NCBI GenBank assembly: GCA_029782135.1
Contig: JAKOVI010000064.1
Span: forward strand, 1 to 64,000
DNA length: 64,000 bases
Reading direction: 5' to 3'
Source of the DNA: Bacillota bacterium
Lineage (GTDB): Bacteria; Bacillota; UBA4882; UBA10575
The position numbers were made by a program, and so were the translations under genes. Below the pieces are notes generated by a model. That model had not been told where the DNA came from. It saw nothing but the letters and a program-made list of their open reading frames with translations, and did not search any database. Shown here one piece after another: positions 51,297 to 60,608 of this stretch. Position 1 is the stretch's first letter. Each line of letters starts with the position of its first letter.

Positions 51297-52181
51297 TTAC
51301 CACCTTCCAGAACTAGAGAGTGATTGGTGCATGATATCTGGCGCGTTTAAACTGTGCGGCTTTTCCTCTTCTTTTCTGTAAATTGCTGGACAGACATACC
51401 GGAATTTAGTTGCCTTCAGGTTCATGGTCTCGGAGTGGCCGATAAAGAGGTATCCACCGGTTTCCAGCCACTCATAAAAACGGTTAACCAGCTCAATTTG
51501 GGTTTTGGTATCAAAATAGATCATGACGTTCCGGCAGAAAATAACGTGAAATCTCTTCTTAAAAGGGAACACCTTTTCCATCAGGTTAAATTGACGGAAG
51601 ATCACTTCCTTTTTGATTGCTTCCTTTACTTCGCTTTTTTCCTCATCGATCTGATTAAAATACTTCCGCCGCCAGGTTGCCGGGACCATGCGCAACTTTT
51701 CATTTAAATAGACTCCAGCGACCGCAATGTCCAGTACCTTCGTCGAAATATCAGTGGCCAAGATTTTTGTATCCCAGGCTTCCTTCTCTATCCGAAAATA
51801 GTCCGCAATCGTCATGGCAATCGTATAGGGTTCTTCCCCGGTCGAACAGCCGGCGCTCCAAATCCGCAGGTCCTTGCTGCCTATTTCTTTTTTGACCAAA
51901 TAGGGCAGGACGACCTCGCGCAAAAAGTTAAAATGCTGCGGTTCGCGCATGAAGAAAGTATGGTTGGTGGTCAACCGGTTGACCAAAAGATTGGCCGCCG
52001 TCCCGGTCTGATCGGTGAGGACGTATTTAATAAAAGCGGAGAAACTATCGAAATTGTTCTTGGCGAGATAGTTCTGCAGTCTCCCGACCACCAGGCTCTT
52101 TTTCCGGGTTAAATCAACCCCGTAATTCTTTTTCACATAGGCAACCAGTTTGGCAAATTCTTGCTCAGAGATCGTCATCAT
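51297..52181 (-). CDS. cheR: Chemotaxis protein methyltransferase CheR
   Basis: CheR methylates receptor glutamates with S-adenosylmethionine. The 294-residue protein has the N-terminal helical domain (residues about 1-75) and the catalytic domain with RIWSAGCSTGEEPYTIAM (SAM loop), NLMEKVFPFKKRFHVIFCRN and FIGHSETM. It lies 16 bases downstream of the chemoreceptor gene. CheB, the usual methylesterase partner, is not in the cluster. Confidence 0.95.
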   Translation of the reverse strand: MMTISEQEFAKLVAYVKKNYGVDLTRKKSLVVGRLQNYLAKNNFDSFSAFIKYVLTDQTGTAANLLVNRLTTNHTFFMREPQHFNFLREVVLPYLVKKEIGSKDLRIWSAGCSTGEEPYTIAMTIADYFRIEKEAWDTKILATDISTKVLDIAVAGVYLNEKLRMVPATWRRKYFNQIDEEKSEVKEAIKKEVIFRQFNLMEKVFPFKKRFHVIFCRNVMIYFDTKTQIELVNRFYEWLETGGYLFIGHSETMNLKATKFRYVCPAIYRKEEEKPHSLNAPDIMHQSLSSSGRW

Positions 52182-52197
52182 TTTCGCTCATCATTTA

Positions 52198-54273
52198 TTA
52201 GTATTTTCCGTAATGACCCTCACTCCGGCCAGGACTACCCGGAGAATTATCCCCATCAGCCTCTGGCGCTTCACCCATTATTTCTTCCGGACGGTAAAAG
52301 GGATAAAAGCTTTCCGTCTCCGGTAACTCTTCGTGTTGACGGTCCGTTTCCAGCGCGAAAACGTTCGCATTCCCATACGAATAAGTTCCTTTTTTCAGTT
52401 TGAATTTCCGGATAGCGTTCTTCATTAACTCGGCCTGACTGGACAATTCCTCGCTGGCCGAGGCCGTTTCTTCCGCAGTTGCCGAGTTATTCTGGACGAC
52501 CTGCGACACTTGATCAATCGCCTGATTAATCTGGGTAATGCCGGCGGCTTGTTCATTGGAGGCCGAAGCAATCTTGGCCACCAAAGCAGCGGCCTCATTC
52601 ACCGCCTGTTCAATCTTGTTCAACTCTTCCGCGGTCTCCTCGGCGATCTTCATCCCGGTCGCCGCTTTGTTGATCGAATCTTCTATCATCCCGGTCGTTT
52701 CTTTCGCCGCATTCGCGCTGCGTGCCGCCAGATTCCTAACCTCCTCCGCCACGACCGCAAATCCTTTTCCGTGCTGGCCGGCGCGGGCTGCTTCCACCGC
52801 AGCGTTGAGCGCCAGGATGTTGGTCTGGAACGCCAAATCGTCAATCGCCTTAATCACCTTGGAGATATTGGCGGCGGCATTATTGATGTCGGCCATTGCC
52901 TTAACCATCTCCCGCATCTGCCGGTTCCCCTGGACGGCAAGCTCCCTTGCTTGCAGGGTGAGTTCGTTCGCCTGGCCGGCATGGTAGGCGTTCTCCTTGG
53001 TCTGGGCGGCGATTTCGCTGATCGTCGCCGTAATTTCCTGGATTGAACTGGCCTGTTCGGTAGTCCCCTGCGACAGTGACTGGCTGGAGACGGCTAACTG
53101 ATTGGCGCCGGCAGCGACTTGTTCGGCCGCGGCATTGACATTCATTAGATCGACGTTGAGGTTGGCGATCAGTTTATTGAAATGCCTGGCGAAATTACCG
53201 ATTTCATCATGCGAATTGATCTTGATTTCGCCTGTCAAGTCGCCTTCGCTCATCTTTTCCACTTCCGCATCCAACAGATTGATCGGGCCGGTGATACTGT
53301 TGGCGACCAGGATTGCGACGACAACGGCGGTAACCAAGAGAAGGATGGCAACGCCCAAGATGATCGCCCTGGTCTCCTGGACACGGGCGAAAGCTTCTTT
53401 GACATCCTGCACGACAATCAGTCCCCAACCGGTATCACCAACCGGCGTATAGGCGGACAATACCTCTTTCCCGCTTCGCGGATCCAAAAAGTGGCCGACC
53501 CCGGTTTCCCGGGCCATCACCTTTTGCACCATCGGGATCTCTACAAGGCTTGTAATATTGCTCGTTAACTGCTCATCAATATGTGCCGCACAGGCGCCAC
53601 GTTGGTCCACTAAGAAGGCATAGCCGGTTTCACCAAAAGTTAATTCCGCGCAGAGGTTGTTCAAACGGTCCAGGGTCATCACCCCGGCCAAAACGCTGAG
53701 CAATTGTCCCTCATCATTAATCAGCGGTTGGGCAAAAGCAACCACCGGTTGTTGCAAAGACGGACTGATATGGACCGCCGAAACGTAACTCTCTCTTTTA
53801 CTGACCGCGCCCGTAAACCAATCATAAGTACTCATATCCATTGTTTCCAAACTTAATTGGTATTCGTAAGGCTCGATCAGGAGATTGATCCCCTCGGGGA
53901 TCACCTGCTGCATGTACGTAAAGTTGCCGTAGTCCTGGATCATATTTCGCAGGGTTCGCCGCTTAATATAATCCCAGCCATCGGAGACCCCTTTGTCAAT
54001 TTCGTTGATAAAGGAGACCGAACCCATATTACGCACATCCGGGAGGCGGGCCGCTGTTCTCATCATTCCTTGCGCGTCATCAAAAAACTGCCGGACAAAC
54101 TCGGCAAACGACTCCGCCAGCAGCATTTGCTTCTCAGCGATCTGTTCTTCCATCTGGTTCTGCATCGAATAAATAGAAATCGCTGTAATAACTCCGCCGG
54201 CAACAAGGACAATGCTGATCATCAGCAGCAACATTTTCCCCCGCAATGACCGGATTAACCCTTTGCTCTTCAT
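52198..54273 (-). CDS. Methyl-accepting chemotaxis protein
   Basis: A 691-residue transmembrane chemoreceptor. After a first membrane helix (about 12-33) comes a large periplasmic domain (about 35-290, dCache-like, with YDWFTGAV and [16 protein letters not shown]), then a second helix (about 300-322), a HAMP domain, and the signalling region with the hairpin tip [20 protein letters not shown]. The last 55 residues form a flexible acidic tail without a pentapeptide. The chosen ATG has GGAGG eight bases upstream. The ligand is unknown. Confidence 0.93.
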   Translation of the reverse strand: MKSKGLIRSLRGKMLLLMISIVLVAGGVITAISIYSMQNQMEEQIAEKQMLLAESFAEFVRQFFDDAQGMMRTAARLPDVRNMGSVSFINEIDKGVSDGWDYIKRRTLRNMIQDYGNFTYMQQVIPEGINLLIEPYEYQLSLETMDMSTYDWFTGAVSKRESYVSAVHISPSLQQPVVAFAQPLINDEGQLLSVLAGVMTLDRLNNLCAELTFGETGYAFLVDQRGACAAHIDEQLTSNITSLVEIPMVQKVMARETGVGHFLDPRSGKEVLSAYTPVGDTGWGLIVVQDVKEAFARVQETRAIILGVAILLLVTAVVVAILVANSITGPINLLDAEVEKMSEGDLTGEIKINSHDEIGNFARHFNKLIANLNVDLMNVNAAAEQVAAGANQLAVSSQSLSQGTTEQASSIQEITATISEIAAQTKENAYHAGQANELTLQARELAVQGNRQMREMVKAMADINNAAANISKVIKAIDDLAFQTNILALNAAVEAARAGQHGKGFAVVAEEVRNLAARSANAAKETTGMIEDSINKAATGMKIAEETAEELNKIEQAVNEAAALVAKIASASNEQAAGITQINQAIDQVSQVVQNNSATAEETASASEELSSQAELMKNAIRKFKLKKGTYSYGNANVFALETDRQHEELPETESFYPFYRPEEIMGEAPEADGDNSPGSPGRSEGHYGKY

Positions 54274-54304
54274 CTTCATTACCTCCGTGTCACCAAAAGG
54301 AATA

Positions 54305-54811
54305 TTATTCCACTTCAAGGAGAGACTTGCTTATCTCGTCGAGTTCCTGGTCGTTTAATAGCTTTTCGCAGTTCAGCAAAAGTTTCACCCGATCCCCTAC
54401 TTTACCGATCCCCTTGATAAAATGGCTCTGGCTGTTTCCAAGTTGGGGCGGGGTCACCACATCTTGTTCTGGAATTGTTAAAACTTCTGCGACGGCATCC
54501 ACAATCAAGCCAACGGCAATGCCCTGGACGTCGATCACAATTGTGCAGGTCCGGTCGTTATATTCGATTGCGGGCTTTTTAAAACGGAGGCGCACATCGA
54601 TCACCGGAATGATATTTCCTCTTAGATTGATAATCCCCTTGACATAAGGCGGTAATTCGGGAACCTCGGTGATCTCTTGTAAACCGACAATCTCCCGTAC
54701 ATACTTAATGTCAATCCCGTATTCCTCATTCCCCATGGTAAAGGTGAGGTATTTATCTTTCTGCGTATCTTCTTCCCCATTAAAAAGGTCCTGGGTGATA
54801 AGATCAGCCAT
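54305..54811 (-). CDS. cheW: Chemotaxis coupling protein CheW
   Basis: CheW joins CheA to receptors. The 168-residue protein has the beta-barrel core from [18 protein letters not shown] through [20 protein letters not shown] to the C-terminus. An N-terminal extension of about 20 residues ([19 protein letters not shown]) is present. The ATG at 54811 follows GGGGAGATGAGAAG. It lies between mcp and cheA, about 75 bases from cheA. Confidence 0.95.
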   Translation of the reverse strand: MADLITQDLFNGEEDTQKDKYLTFTMGNEEYGIDIKYVREIVGLQEITEVPELPPYVKGIINLRGNIIPVIDVRLRFKKPAIEYNDRTCTIVIDVQGIAVGLIVDAVAEVLTIPEQDVVTPPQLGNSQSHFIKGIGKVGDRVKLLLNCEKLLNDQELDEISKSLLEVE

Positions 54812-54885
54812 CTTCTCATCTCCCCTATCCATCTTTCTTTTTATTGAAGCTGTGCATCGTCACCGGGCAAGGCCAAAACAAAAAG

Positions 54886-56961
54886 TCAGCTGGCAATAAA
54901 GGCGTCCAGCAACCCGGAGAGATCAAGCACCAGACTGATACTCCCGTCACCAAGGAGGGTACAACCGGCGATCCCCCGCAATTGTTTGAGCTGCCGGACA
55001 TAATTGGGTAACGACTTGATAACTACTTGTTGTTGGCCCAAAAGCTCATCAGCAAACAAACAGGCGGTTTTTCCATCCTGTTCGACCATGATAAAGATCC
55101 CCGCGGAGAAATCCGTCTTCTCGGTTTGGACCTTATAAAACTGGTGCAACCGGAGAATCGGATGGCACTCCCCCCTCAGCATAATCAATTCATTGCCATC
55201 GGGATCAATTGTGATATCATGCTCCGGCGGCATAAAGATGCTCCGGATCCCGATCGTCGGAATGGTAAAACAGGTCTTGCCGACTTTAATGTTAATCCCG
55301 TCAATAATCGCCAAGGTCAAAGGAATTTTTAAAACAAACATTGTCCCCTGGCCCGGTTTACTGACAACCGTAACGGAACCGCCAATCCGTTCGATATTTT
55401 TCTTCACCACGTCCATCCCGACGCCGCGTCCCGAATACTCACTGACCTTGTCCTTCGTTGAAAAACCGGGAAGGAGGATTAAATTGAAAATCTCCTGGTC
55501 GCTCAGTTCTTTGTTGTTTTGCGGGATCAGCCCCCGTTCCTTTGCTTTTTTCAGGATGGTATCCCGGTCCAACCCCCGGCCGTCGTCTTTGATAATAATC
55601 AGCACATCGCCGCCGGCATTTTTCGCTTCCAAGGTTATTTTCCCACAGGCCTGCTTCCCGGCCGCGGCGCGCTCGGCCGGCGTCTCAATGCCATGGTCAA
55701 TGGCGTTCCGGATAAGATGGATCAAGGGATCCGAGATATGCTCAATTACGTTCTTGTCGACTTCCGTCTCTTCTCCGATAATCTCCAACTGGATCTCCTT
55801 GTTCAGTTTACGGCTCATATCACGGACAATGCGGTTGAGTTGATGAAAGGTGGCCGAAAGGGGGACCATCCGGATCGACATCACGATATCCTGGATTTCA
55901 CTGGTGATCTTATTCAGTTGCCGGGCGGATTTTTCAAAGTTGTCCAACCGCAAATCTTTCAGATCGGGGTTCTGGACAACCATCGCCTCCGCGATCACCA
56001 TCTCCCCCACCAAGTTCAACAATTCATCCAGTTTTGTGATACTGACGCTAATAAAGCTCTGCTGACGGGGCTTACCGGCAGCAACGCTATGGTCATCCCG
56101 GTGTTGTTCGTCCTTCTGCTGTTCAACCTTATCTGCCTCTTGTACTGCGGGGCCGGTTTTGACCGGCTCCTCTTCCGGCAGCACCTCCGGGTTGCTTTCC
56201 TGCTTATCGACTGCTTCAAACGAAAGGCTCTTCAGGAAGGAGGTCGCCAGCAATCTTTGGTGGACCGCTTCCGGGTTTTCGGTCCGGAAAAAGATCGTAA
56301 ATCCTTCTTTTTGGATGATCTCCCTGGCGTTACTCCCGTCAGTAATATCCCAGGGCAAATACGAAATATCACTGACCAAATCTTTAATCTGATGGAGAAG
56401 CGCATAAGCTCTCACTTCTTCCATCTGGCAATCTTCATCAAAGAAAACAACTACCTTGTAACGCCTGTTTTCACCCCATATCCCCAGGCTCTCCTCTTGC
56501 TCCGGGGCATCACTTTCCGGAGCGGGATCCCCGGTCTCCTCCGGGAGCGTTTTCGGATTTTTCAGATCCTCCAAAAAACTACGGATCTCTGCGACCAGTA
56601 CTTCGGAGTCCTCCTCATGGTCGGTCCCGGCTTCAAAACCGGTCAGTTGCCTTTTGATAAAATCTTTGCCCTTTAAAATCAGATCCGTCAACGCTGAAAA
56701 ATCAATCTCCACCGGTTTTTCTTCCCGGATAAAATGAAAAAGATCCTCCAACGAATGAGCAAGCCGGGAGATCTGCTGATATTCCATCATCGCCGCGGAA
56801 CCTTTAATCGTATGCATCACTCTGAACAGCTCATTAAGCTCCTCGGGGGAATACGCCTTTGTCTGCTCACTACGAATTGTGATCTCCTCAAGTTTCTCCA
56901 ACAGTTGGACTGTTTCGTAGATAAACATTTCCAACATAGCTTCACGCGTTATCCCAGACAT
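54886..56961 (-). CDS. cheA: Chemotaxis histidine kinase CheA
   Basis: CheA phosphorylates CheY. The 691-residue protein has the HPt domain with phosphoacceptor His50 (MHTIKGSAAMM), a P2-like domain (about 165-250), the dimerisation domain (SVSITKLDELLNLVGEMVIAE, about 310), the HATPase with IEHISDPLIHLIRNAIDHG, DDGRGLD and GRGVGMDVVK, and a C-terminal CheW-like domain. The linker between P1 and P2 is acidic. The ATG at 56961 follows GGGAGGAG. It is the second gene of the operon after cheY. Confidence 0.96.
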   Translation of the reverse strand: MSGITREAMLEMFIYETVQLLEKLEEITIRSEQTKAYSPEELNELFRVMHTIKGSAAMMEYQQISRLAHSLEDLFHFIREEKPVEIDFSALTDLILKGKDFIKRQLTGFEAGTDHEEDSEVLVAEIRSFLEDLKNPKTLPEETGDPAPESDAPEQEESLGIWGENRRYKVVVFFDEDCQMEEVRAYALLHQIKDLVSDISYLPWDITDGSNAREIIQKEGFTIFFRTENPEAVHQRLLATSFLKSLSFEAVDKQESNPEVLPEEEPVKTGPAVQEADKVEQQKDEQHRDDHSVAAGKPRQQSFISVSITKLDELLNLVGEMVIAEAMVVQNPDLKDLRLDNFEKSARQLNKITSEIQDIVMSIRMVPLSATFHQLNRIVRDMSRKLNKEIQLEIIGEETEVDKNVIEHISDPLIHLIRNAIDHGIETPAERAAAGKQACGKITLEAKNAGGDVLIIIKDDGRGLDRDTILKKAKERGLIPQNNKELSDQEIFNLILLPGFSTKDKVSEYSGRGVGMDVVKKNIERIGGSVTVVSKPGQGTMFVLKIPLTLAIIDGINIKVGKTCFTIPTIGIRSIFMPPEHDITIDPDGNELIMLRGECHPILRLHQFYKVQTEKTDFSAGIFIMVEQDGKTACLFADELLGQQQVVIKSLPNYVRQLKQLRGIAGCTLLGDGSISLVLDLSGLLDAFIAS

Positions 56962-57071
56962 GAAAAACTCCTCCCAAGATCGCACCGGTTAGTTCGACAC
57001 GCTCCGTTGAAAGATGATCTTTTTCCCTTCTCCTCCAAAAGAATCATATATATAAAACGCTGTAATCCGGC

Positions 57072-57425
57072 TTATAATCTGTCTAAAGCCCTCAGAACAT
57101 GCTCAGTGGTGAATGGTTTGACAATAAAATTGCTGGCACCGTTGAGCACCGCCTGGCGGACATTCGCTTCCTGACCCATCGCCGAGACAATAACCACTTT
57201 GGCATTGGGGTCAAATTGCATAATTTCGTTGAGCGCCGTTAAGCCGTCCATCTCCGGCATCGTGATGTCCAACGTAACAATATCCGGATTGAGTTCTTTA
57301 TACTTCTCGACGCCGACGAGCCCATTTTCGGCCTCCCCGACCACCTCATAACCGTTTCCTTCCAGGAGATTTTTAAGTGACAGTCGCATAAAGGCGGAAT
57401 CATCCACAATCAGGATCCTTTTCAC
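57072..57425 (-). CDS. cheY: CheY response regulator (first gene of the che operon)
   Basis: A 117-residue receiver domain with Asp8, Asp9, Asp53, Ser81 and Lys103 as in the second copy. The start is a GTG (VKRILIVDDSAF) at 57425 behind AAGGGGG; the frame is open a little further upstream. It is the leading gene of cheY-cheA-cheW-mcp-cheR-cheD and has a c-di-GMP riboswitch in its leader. Confidence 0.93.
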   Translation of the reverse strand: MKRILIVDDSAFMRLSLKNLLEGNGYEVVGEAENGLVGVEKYKELNPDIVTLDITMPEMDGLTALNEIMQFDPNAKVVIVSAMGQEANVRQAVLNGASNFIVKPFTTEHVLRALDRL

Positions 57426-57500
57426 CCGTCTTAACCCCCTTAGCAACTAACGCTTCGTGCTTGCAAAAAATCATTCTTTTGAAAAAAGGGGACAAAAAAA

Positions 57501-57606
57501 CAACCTCATTTCGGTAGCCCGGCGGTCATGGCTGGAAATAAAGCTTTAGACCCGTAGCTTTGCGTCTCTTGCTTTCGCAAGATTTGCCCTTATCGATTCA
57601 GTTGTT
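57501..57606 (-). promoter_or_regulatory. c-di-GMP-I (GEMM) riboswitch of the chemotaxis operon
   Basis: The minus strand has AAGGGCAAATC, a stem TTGCGAAAGCAA, GACGCAAAGCTACGGGTCT, GCCATGACCGCCGGGCTACCG and GAAATGAGGTTG followed by seven T. It matches the other copy in nearly every core position and differs in the loops. It would control the whole operon. Confidence 0.93.
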
Positions 57607-57622
57607 CACTTGACTAACTTAA

Positions 57623-57650
57623 ATATCGGTTTTTTACAAGAATTCCTTTA
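57623..57650 (-). promoter_or_regulatory. Possible sigma-D-like motility promoter
   Basis: TAAA (57650-57647), 16 bases, ACCGATAT (57630-57623) on the minus strand, close to the flagellar/chemotaxis pattern TAAA-N15-GCCGATAA. It lies just upstream of the riboswitch. Confidence 0.4.
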
Positions 57651-57773
57651 GATCTTAAATCACCGTCACCGATATTTTTGTCCCATTTTTACGATAAATT
57701 TCTAGCCTTATTCTAACATAAAGGCGGACAAATTGGTACTTTCTTTACACTTTTAACATAACATTATTGAGCA

Positions 57774-57805
57774 AAAAACCCCGTTTCCCACTCGTGGAAA
57801 CGGGG
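57774..57805 (-). terminator. Terminator of kdgK-eda
   Basis: CCCCGTTTCC pairs with GGAAACGGGG (57779-57788 with 57796-57805), followed by TTTTTT on the minus strand. It lies just after eda. Confidence 0.88.
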
Positions 57806-57816
57806 CTTTCCCAAGG

Positions 57817-58467
57817 TTATTTCTGCCGGGCAGCTTTGACGACTTCTATATATTTTGCCGCCAGGGCGCTCAACTCGTCCCATTTCTGGGCGGCCACCAG
57901 TTTCTTATCGACCAAAGCGCTCCCTACCCCGACAAAGACGGCACCGGCTTTGATAAAGTCTCCCGCCGTCTCCAGATTAACCCCGCCGGTCGGCGTCAGC
58001 TTAACCTGGGGTAAAGGACCAAGGACATCTTTGAAGAAGGCCGGACCCAGTTTGGTCGCCGGGAAAACCTTAACCACATCGGCACCGGCCCGCCAGGCCT
58101 TGTAGATCTCGGTCGGTGTAAAGGCCCCGGGAATACAGGGGATACTATAACTGCGGCAAAGTTTAATAACCTCTTCATTAAGAATCGGCCCCACAACAAA
58201 TTTGGCTCCGGCAATGATCGCCATCCGGGCTGTCTCCGGATCGAGCACACTTCCCACCCCGATTATCGCTTGGTCTCCCAGCCGTTCGGATGCTTCTTTA
58301 ATCGCCTCCAAAGCTCCGGGCGAGGTCATTGTAATCTCCAACCCTTTAATTCCGCCTTTATTCAAGGCAACAGCAATATTTACCAGTTCAGAAGCATCAT
58401 TAACGCGAATAACCGCCACGACACCGGTTTCAACAAGCGTCTGCAGGATCTGCTCCCTATTCATCAT
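57817..58467 (-). CDS. eda: KDPG/KHG aldolase
   Basis: Cleaves 2-keto-3-deoxy-6-phosphogluconate to pyruvate and glyceraldehyde 3-phosphate (and keto-hydroxyglutarate). The 216-residue protein has the catalytic Glu in IEMT-like GLEITMTSPGALEAI, the Schiff-base Lys in DVVKVFPATKLGP and GPLPQVKLTPTGGVN. It lies 105 bases downstream of KDG kinase, so the pair completes KDG breakdown, for example from uronates. No uronate isomerase is nearby. Confidence 0.93.
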   Translation of the reverse strand: MMNREQILQTLVETGVVAVIRVNDASELVNIAVALNKGGIKGLEITMTSPGALEAIKEASERLGDQAIIGVGSVLDPETARMAIIAGAKFVVGPILNEEVIKLCRSYSIPCIPGAFTPTEIYKAWRAGADVVKVFPATKLGPAFFKDVLGPLPQVKLTPTGGVNLETAGDFIKAGAVFVGVGSALVDKKLVAAQKWDELSALAAKYIEVVKAARQK

Positions 58468-58572
58468 ACAACCTCCTTTTTTTCTCTTTTTACCGGAACA
58501 AGGCTTTCCGGCTCTTCATGAGCCGGTTACATTCGACCTGAAGGTTATACCAGTCTCCAAATGAACTTTTTC

Positions 58573-59598
58573 CTATCTTTGGACGCGGCCGGAAGCATCC
58601 CCTTGGGCCAGTGTTTCAACTTCCGCCACCGAAACCAGGTTGAAATCACCGAAAATACTATGTTTCAAACAGGAAGCGGCCACGGCAAATTCCAAAGCCT
58701 CCGCCGAGGATTTTCCGTTCAGGAGGGAATAAATGAGCCCGCCGGCAAAGGAATCGCCGCCGCCAACCCGGTCGACGATATGGATTTTGTATGTTCTTGA
58801 CCGGTAGAAATTCTGACCATCGTAAAGTAAAGCCGACCAGTTATTATCAGAGGCGGACAAACTTTCTCTCAAGGTAATCGCCACTTTCTCCAGGCCGAAC
58901 CGGTCCGCCAGCTGTTTGGCAACCTCCCGGTATCCCTCTTCATTTAGTTGCCCGGTTGTCACATCGCTGGCCGCCGCTTTGATCCCAAAGACCTTTTCCG
59001 CATCTTCTTCGTTACCGATCGACACATCAACGTACTCCATCAATTTGCTCATGACCTGGTTGGCTTTCTCCGGTGACCAGAGTTTTTTCCGGTAGTTCAG
59101 ATCGGCGCTTACTTTTACGCCTTTCTTCTTCGCTACTTTCAGCGCTTCCAAAGTAACCTCGGCCACATTATCACCGAGTGCCGGTGTGATTCCGGTGAAA
59201 TGGAACCACTTCGCACCCTCGAAGATGTGTTCCCAATCGAACTCACCCGGTTTAACCTGCGTAATCGCCGCATTGGCCCGGTCATAGATCACCTTCGACG
59301 GCCGTTGCGCCGCCCCGGTTTCCAAGAAGTAAATCCCTAAGCGGTCTCCGCCCCGGAGGATAAAATCGGTCTTGACGCCAAACCGGCGTAACGAATTTAC
59401 CGCTGCCTGGCCTATCTCGTGCGCCGGAACCTTTGTAACATAATAGGAGTCCAAACCGTAATTGGCCAGTGAAACCGCCACATTTGCCTCCCCGCCGCCG
59501 TAAACCACGTCAAAGCTCTCGGCTTGTACAAACCTTTGATAGCCCGGGGGGGAAAGCCGCAACATAATCTCACCAAAAGTAACCACTTTTTTCGCCAC
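58573..59598 (-). CDS. kdgK: 2-keto-3-deoxygluconate kinase
   Basis: PfkB-family sugar kinase converting KDG to KDPG. The protein (341 residues from the chosen GTG) has VVTFGEIMLRLSPPG, YGGGEANVAVSLA near the N-terminus and the anion-hole motif VGGGDSFAGGLIYSL near the C-terminus, where Gly replaces the more common Ala. The GTG at 59598 lies 11 bases after AGGAG; another GTG at 59610 overlaps the ribosome binding site. A good promoter precedes it. Confidence 0.9.
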   Translation of the reverse strand: MAKKVVTFGEIMLRLSPPGYQRFVQAESFDVVYGGGEANVAVSLANYGLDSYYVTKVPAHEIGQAAVNSLRRFGVKTDFILRGGDRLGIYFLETGAAQRPSKVIYDRANAAITQVKPGEFDWEHIFEGAKWFHFTGITPALGDNVAEVTLEALKVAKKKGVKVSADLNYRKKLWSPEKANQVMSKLMEYVDVSIGNEEDAEKVFGIKAAASDVTTGQLNEEGYREVAKQLADRFGLEKVAITLRESLSASDNNWSALLYDGQNFYRSRTYKIHIVDRVGGGDSFAGGLIYSLLNGKSSAEALEFAVAASCLKHSIFGDFNLVSVAEVETLAQGDASGRVQR

Positions 59599-59631
59599 TT
59601 TACCAACCACTCCTTTCCTCTACCATATTTT

Positions 59632-59660
59632 ATAATAACTTGTCCTAAAGCATACGTCAA
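59632..59660 (-). promoter_or_regulatory. Sigma-A promoter of kdgK-eda
   Basis: TTGACG (59660-59655), 17 bases, TATTAT (59637-59632) on the minus strand. No operator is evident. Confidence 0.75.
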
Positions 59661-59724
59661 CTCCAACCATCCACTGAAAGCGGGTTTTTAAGGGGCGCTT
59701 AACCGGAAGGTTACTTTTCCCCGA

Positions 59725-59753
59725 TTGCCTTCGCCTTCTTCTTACGGTACAAT
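59725..59753 (+). promoter_or_regulatory. Sigma-A promoter of the HAD hydrolase gene
   Basis: TTGCCT (59725-59730), 17 bases, TACAAT (59748-59753) on the plus strand, about 50 bases before the ATG. Confidence 0.7.
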
Positions 59754-59804
59754 CAAATTATTGGCGTTATAACCGATTATCGATTACATAAAGGGGAATT
59801 TGTA

Positions 59805-60608
59805 ATGTATAAACTGATCGCCACCGATATTGACGGCACCCTCCTGGACAGCCAGAAAAATTTAACCGGTGAAACCCTCAAGGCAATCCGCCTCGCCGTA
59901 GAGCAGGGAGTAATCTTTACGATCTGTACCGGCCGGCCGATCCAAGGGGTTGAACCGTTAATTGCGAAACTCGATCTTGATCTGCCGTTTATCACGTATA
60001 ACGGAGCGGTGATCGTGAAGGGTAAATCCAAAGAAGTCCTCTATGACCAGAAAATGTCACCCGCGGACGTGAAAACAGTCATGCGCCTTGGCGAGCACCT
60101 GGGCGCCACCAATTTATTGTGGGTCAATAACCAATTGTATGCCGACCCGCTTAATGAGAACGCCCTCCAGTATAGCAGGATTTCAAAAACACCGCCCCAG
60201 CCGATCACTGATCTGGAGGCATTATTGGCGCAGGGAGTCACCAAAGTACTATGGTGTGACGAAGTTGAAACCATTAACCGCTGGCATGAAATGGTCGGGC
60301 CGTTTCTAACCCCGACGATCAATTACCATACCTCACAGCCTTTCCTCCTCGAATTTGTCGACCACGAAGTCTCCAAGGCTAAAGCCTTGGCCCGCTTGGG
60401 GGCGATCTACGGGATCAAACAAGAGGAGATGATCGCGATCGGGGACGGGTTTAATGACCTTTCCATGATCAAATACGCCGGCCTTGGAGTGGCCATGGCC
60501 AACGCCCCGGAAGCGATCAAGGCAGAAGCGGACTATATCACCCTCTCCAACGACGAAGACGGGGTCGCCCATGTCATTTACCGTTTTGTCTTGGAAAAGG
60601 AATACTAA
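59805..60608 (+). CDS. Cof-type HAD sugar phosphatase
   Basis: A 267-residue haloacid dehalogenase-family phosphatase of the Cof/YidA group. Motif I is ATDIDGTLLDS (7-17), motif II CTGRP, and motifs III and IV lie in KAKALARLGAIYGI and IAIGDGFNDLSMIKYAG. A C2-type cap domain lies between. Substrates of such enzymes are small phosphate esters, often sugar phosphates. GGGGAATTTGTA precedes the ATG, a weak ribosome binding site. Its last four bases overlap the 3' end of the EamA gene. Confidence 0.9.
   Translation: MYKLIATDIDGTLLDSQKNLTGETLKAIRLAVEQGVIFTICTGRPIQGVEPLIAKLDLDLPFITYNGAVIVKGKSKEVLYDQKMSPADVKTVMRLGEHLGATNLLWVNNQLYADPLNENALQYSRISKTPPQPITDLEALLAQGVTKVLWCDEVETINRWHEMVGPFLTPTINYHTSQPFLLEFVDHEVSKAKALARLGAIYGIKQEEMIAIGDGFNDLSMIKYAGLGVAMANAPEAIKAEADYITLSNDEDGVAHVIYRFVLEKEY

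Noticed and set aside
55519-56676. Plus-strand 385-codon frame over cheA
   Set aside because: It is the mirror of a well-supported CheA; its product has no recognisable motif and no ribosome binding site.
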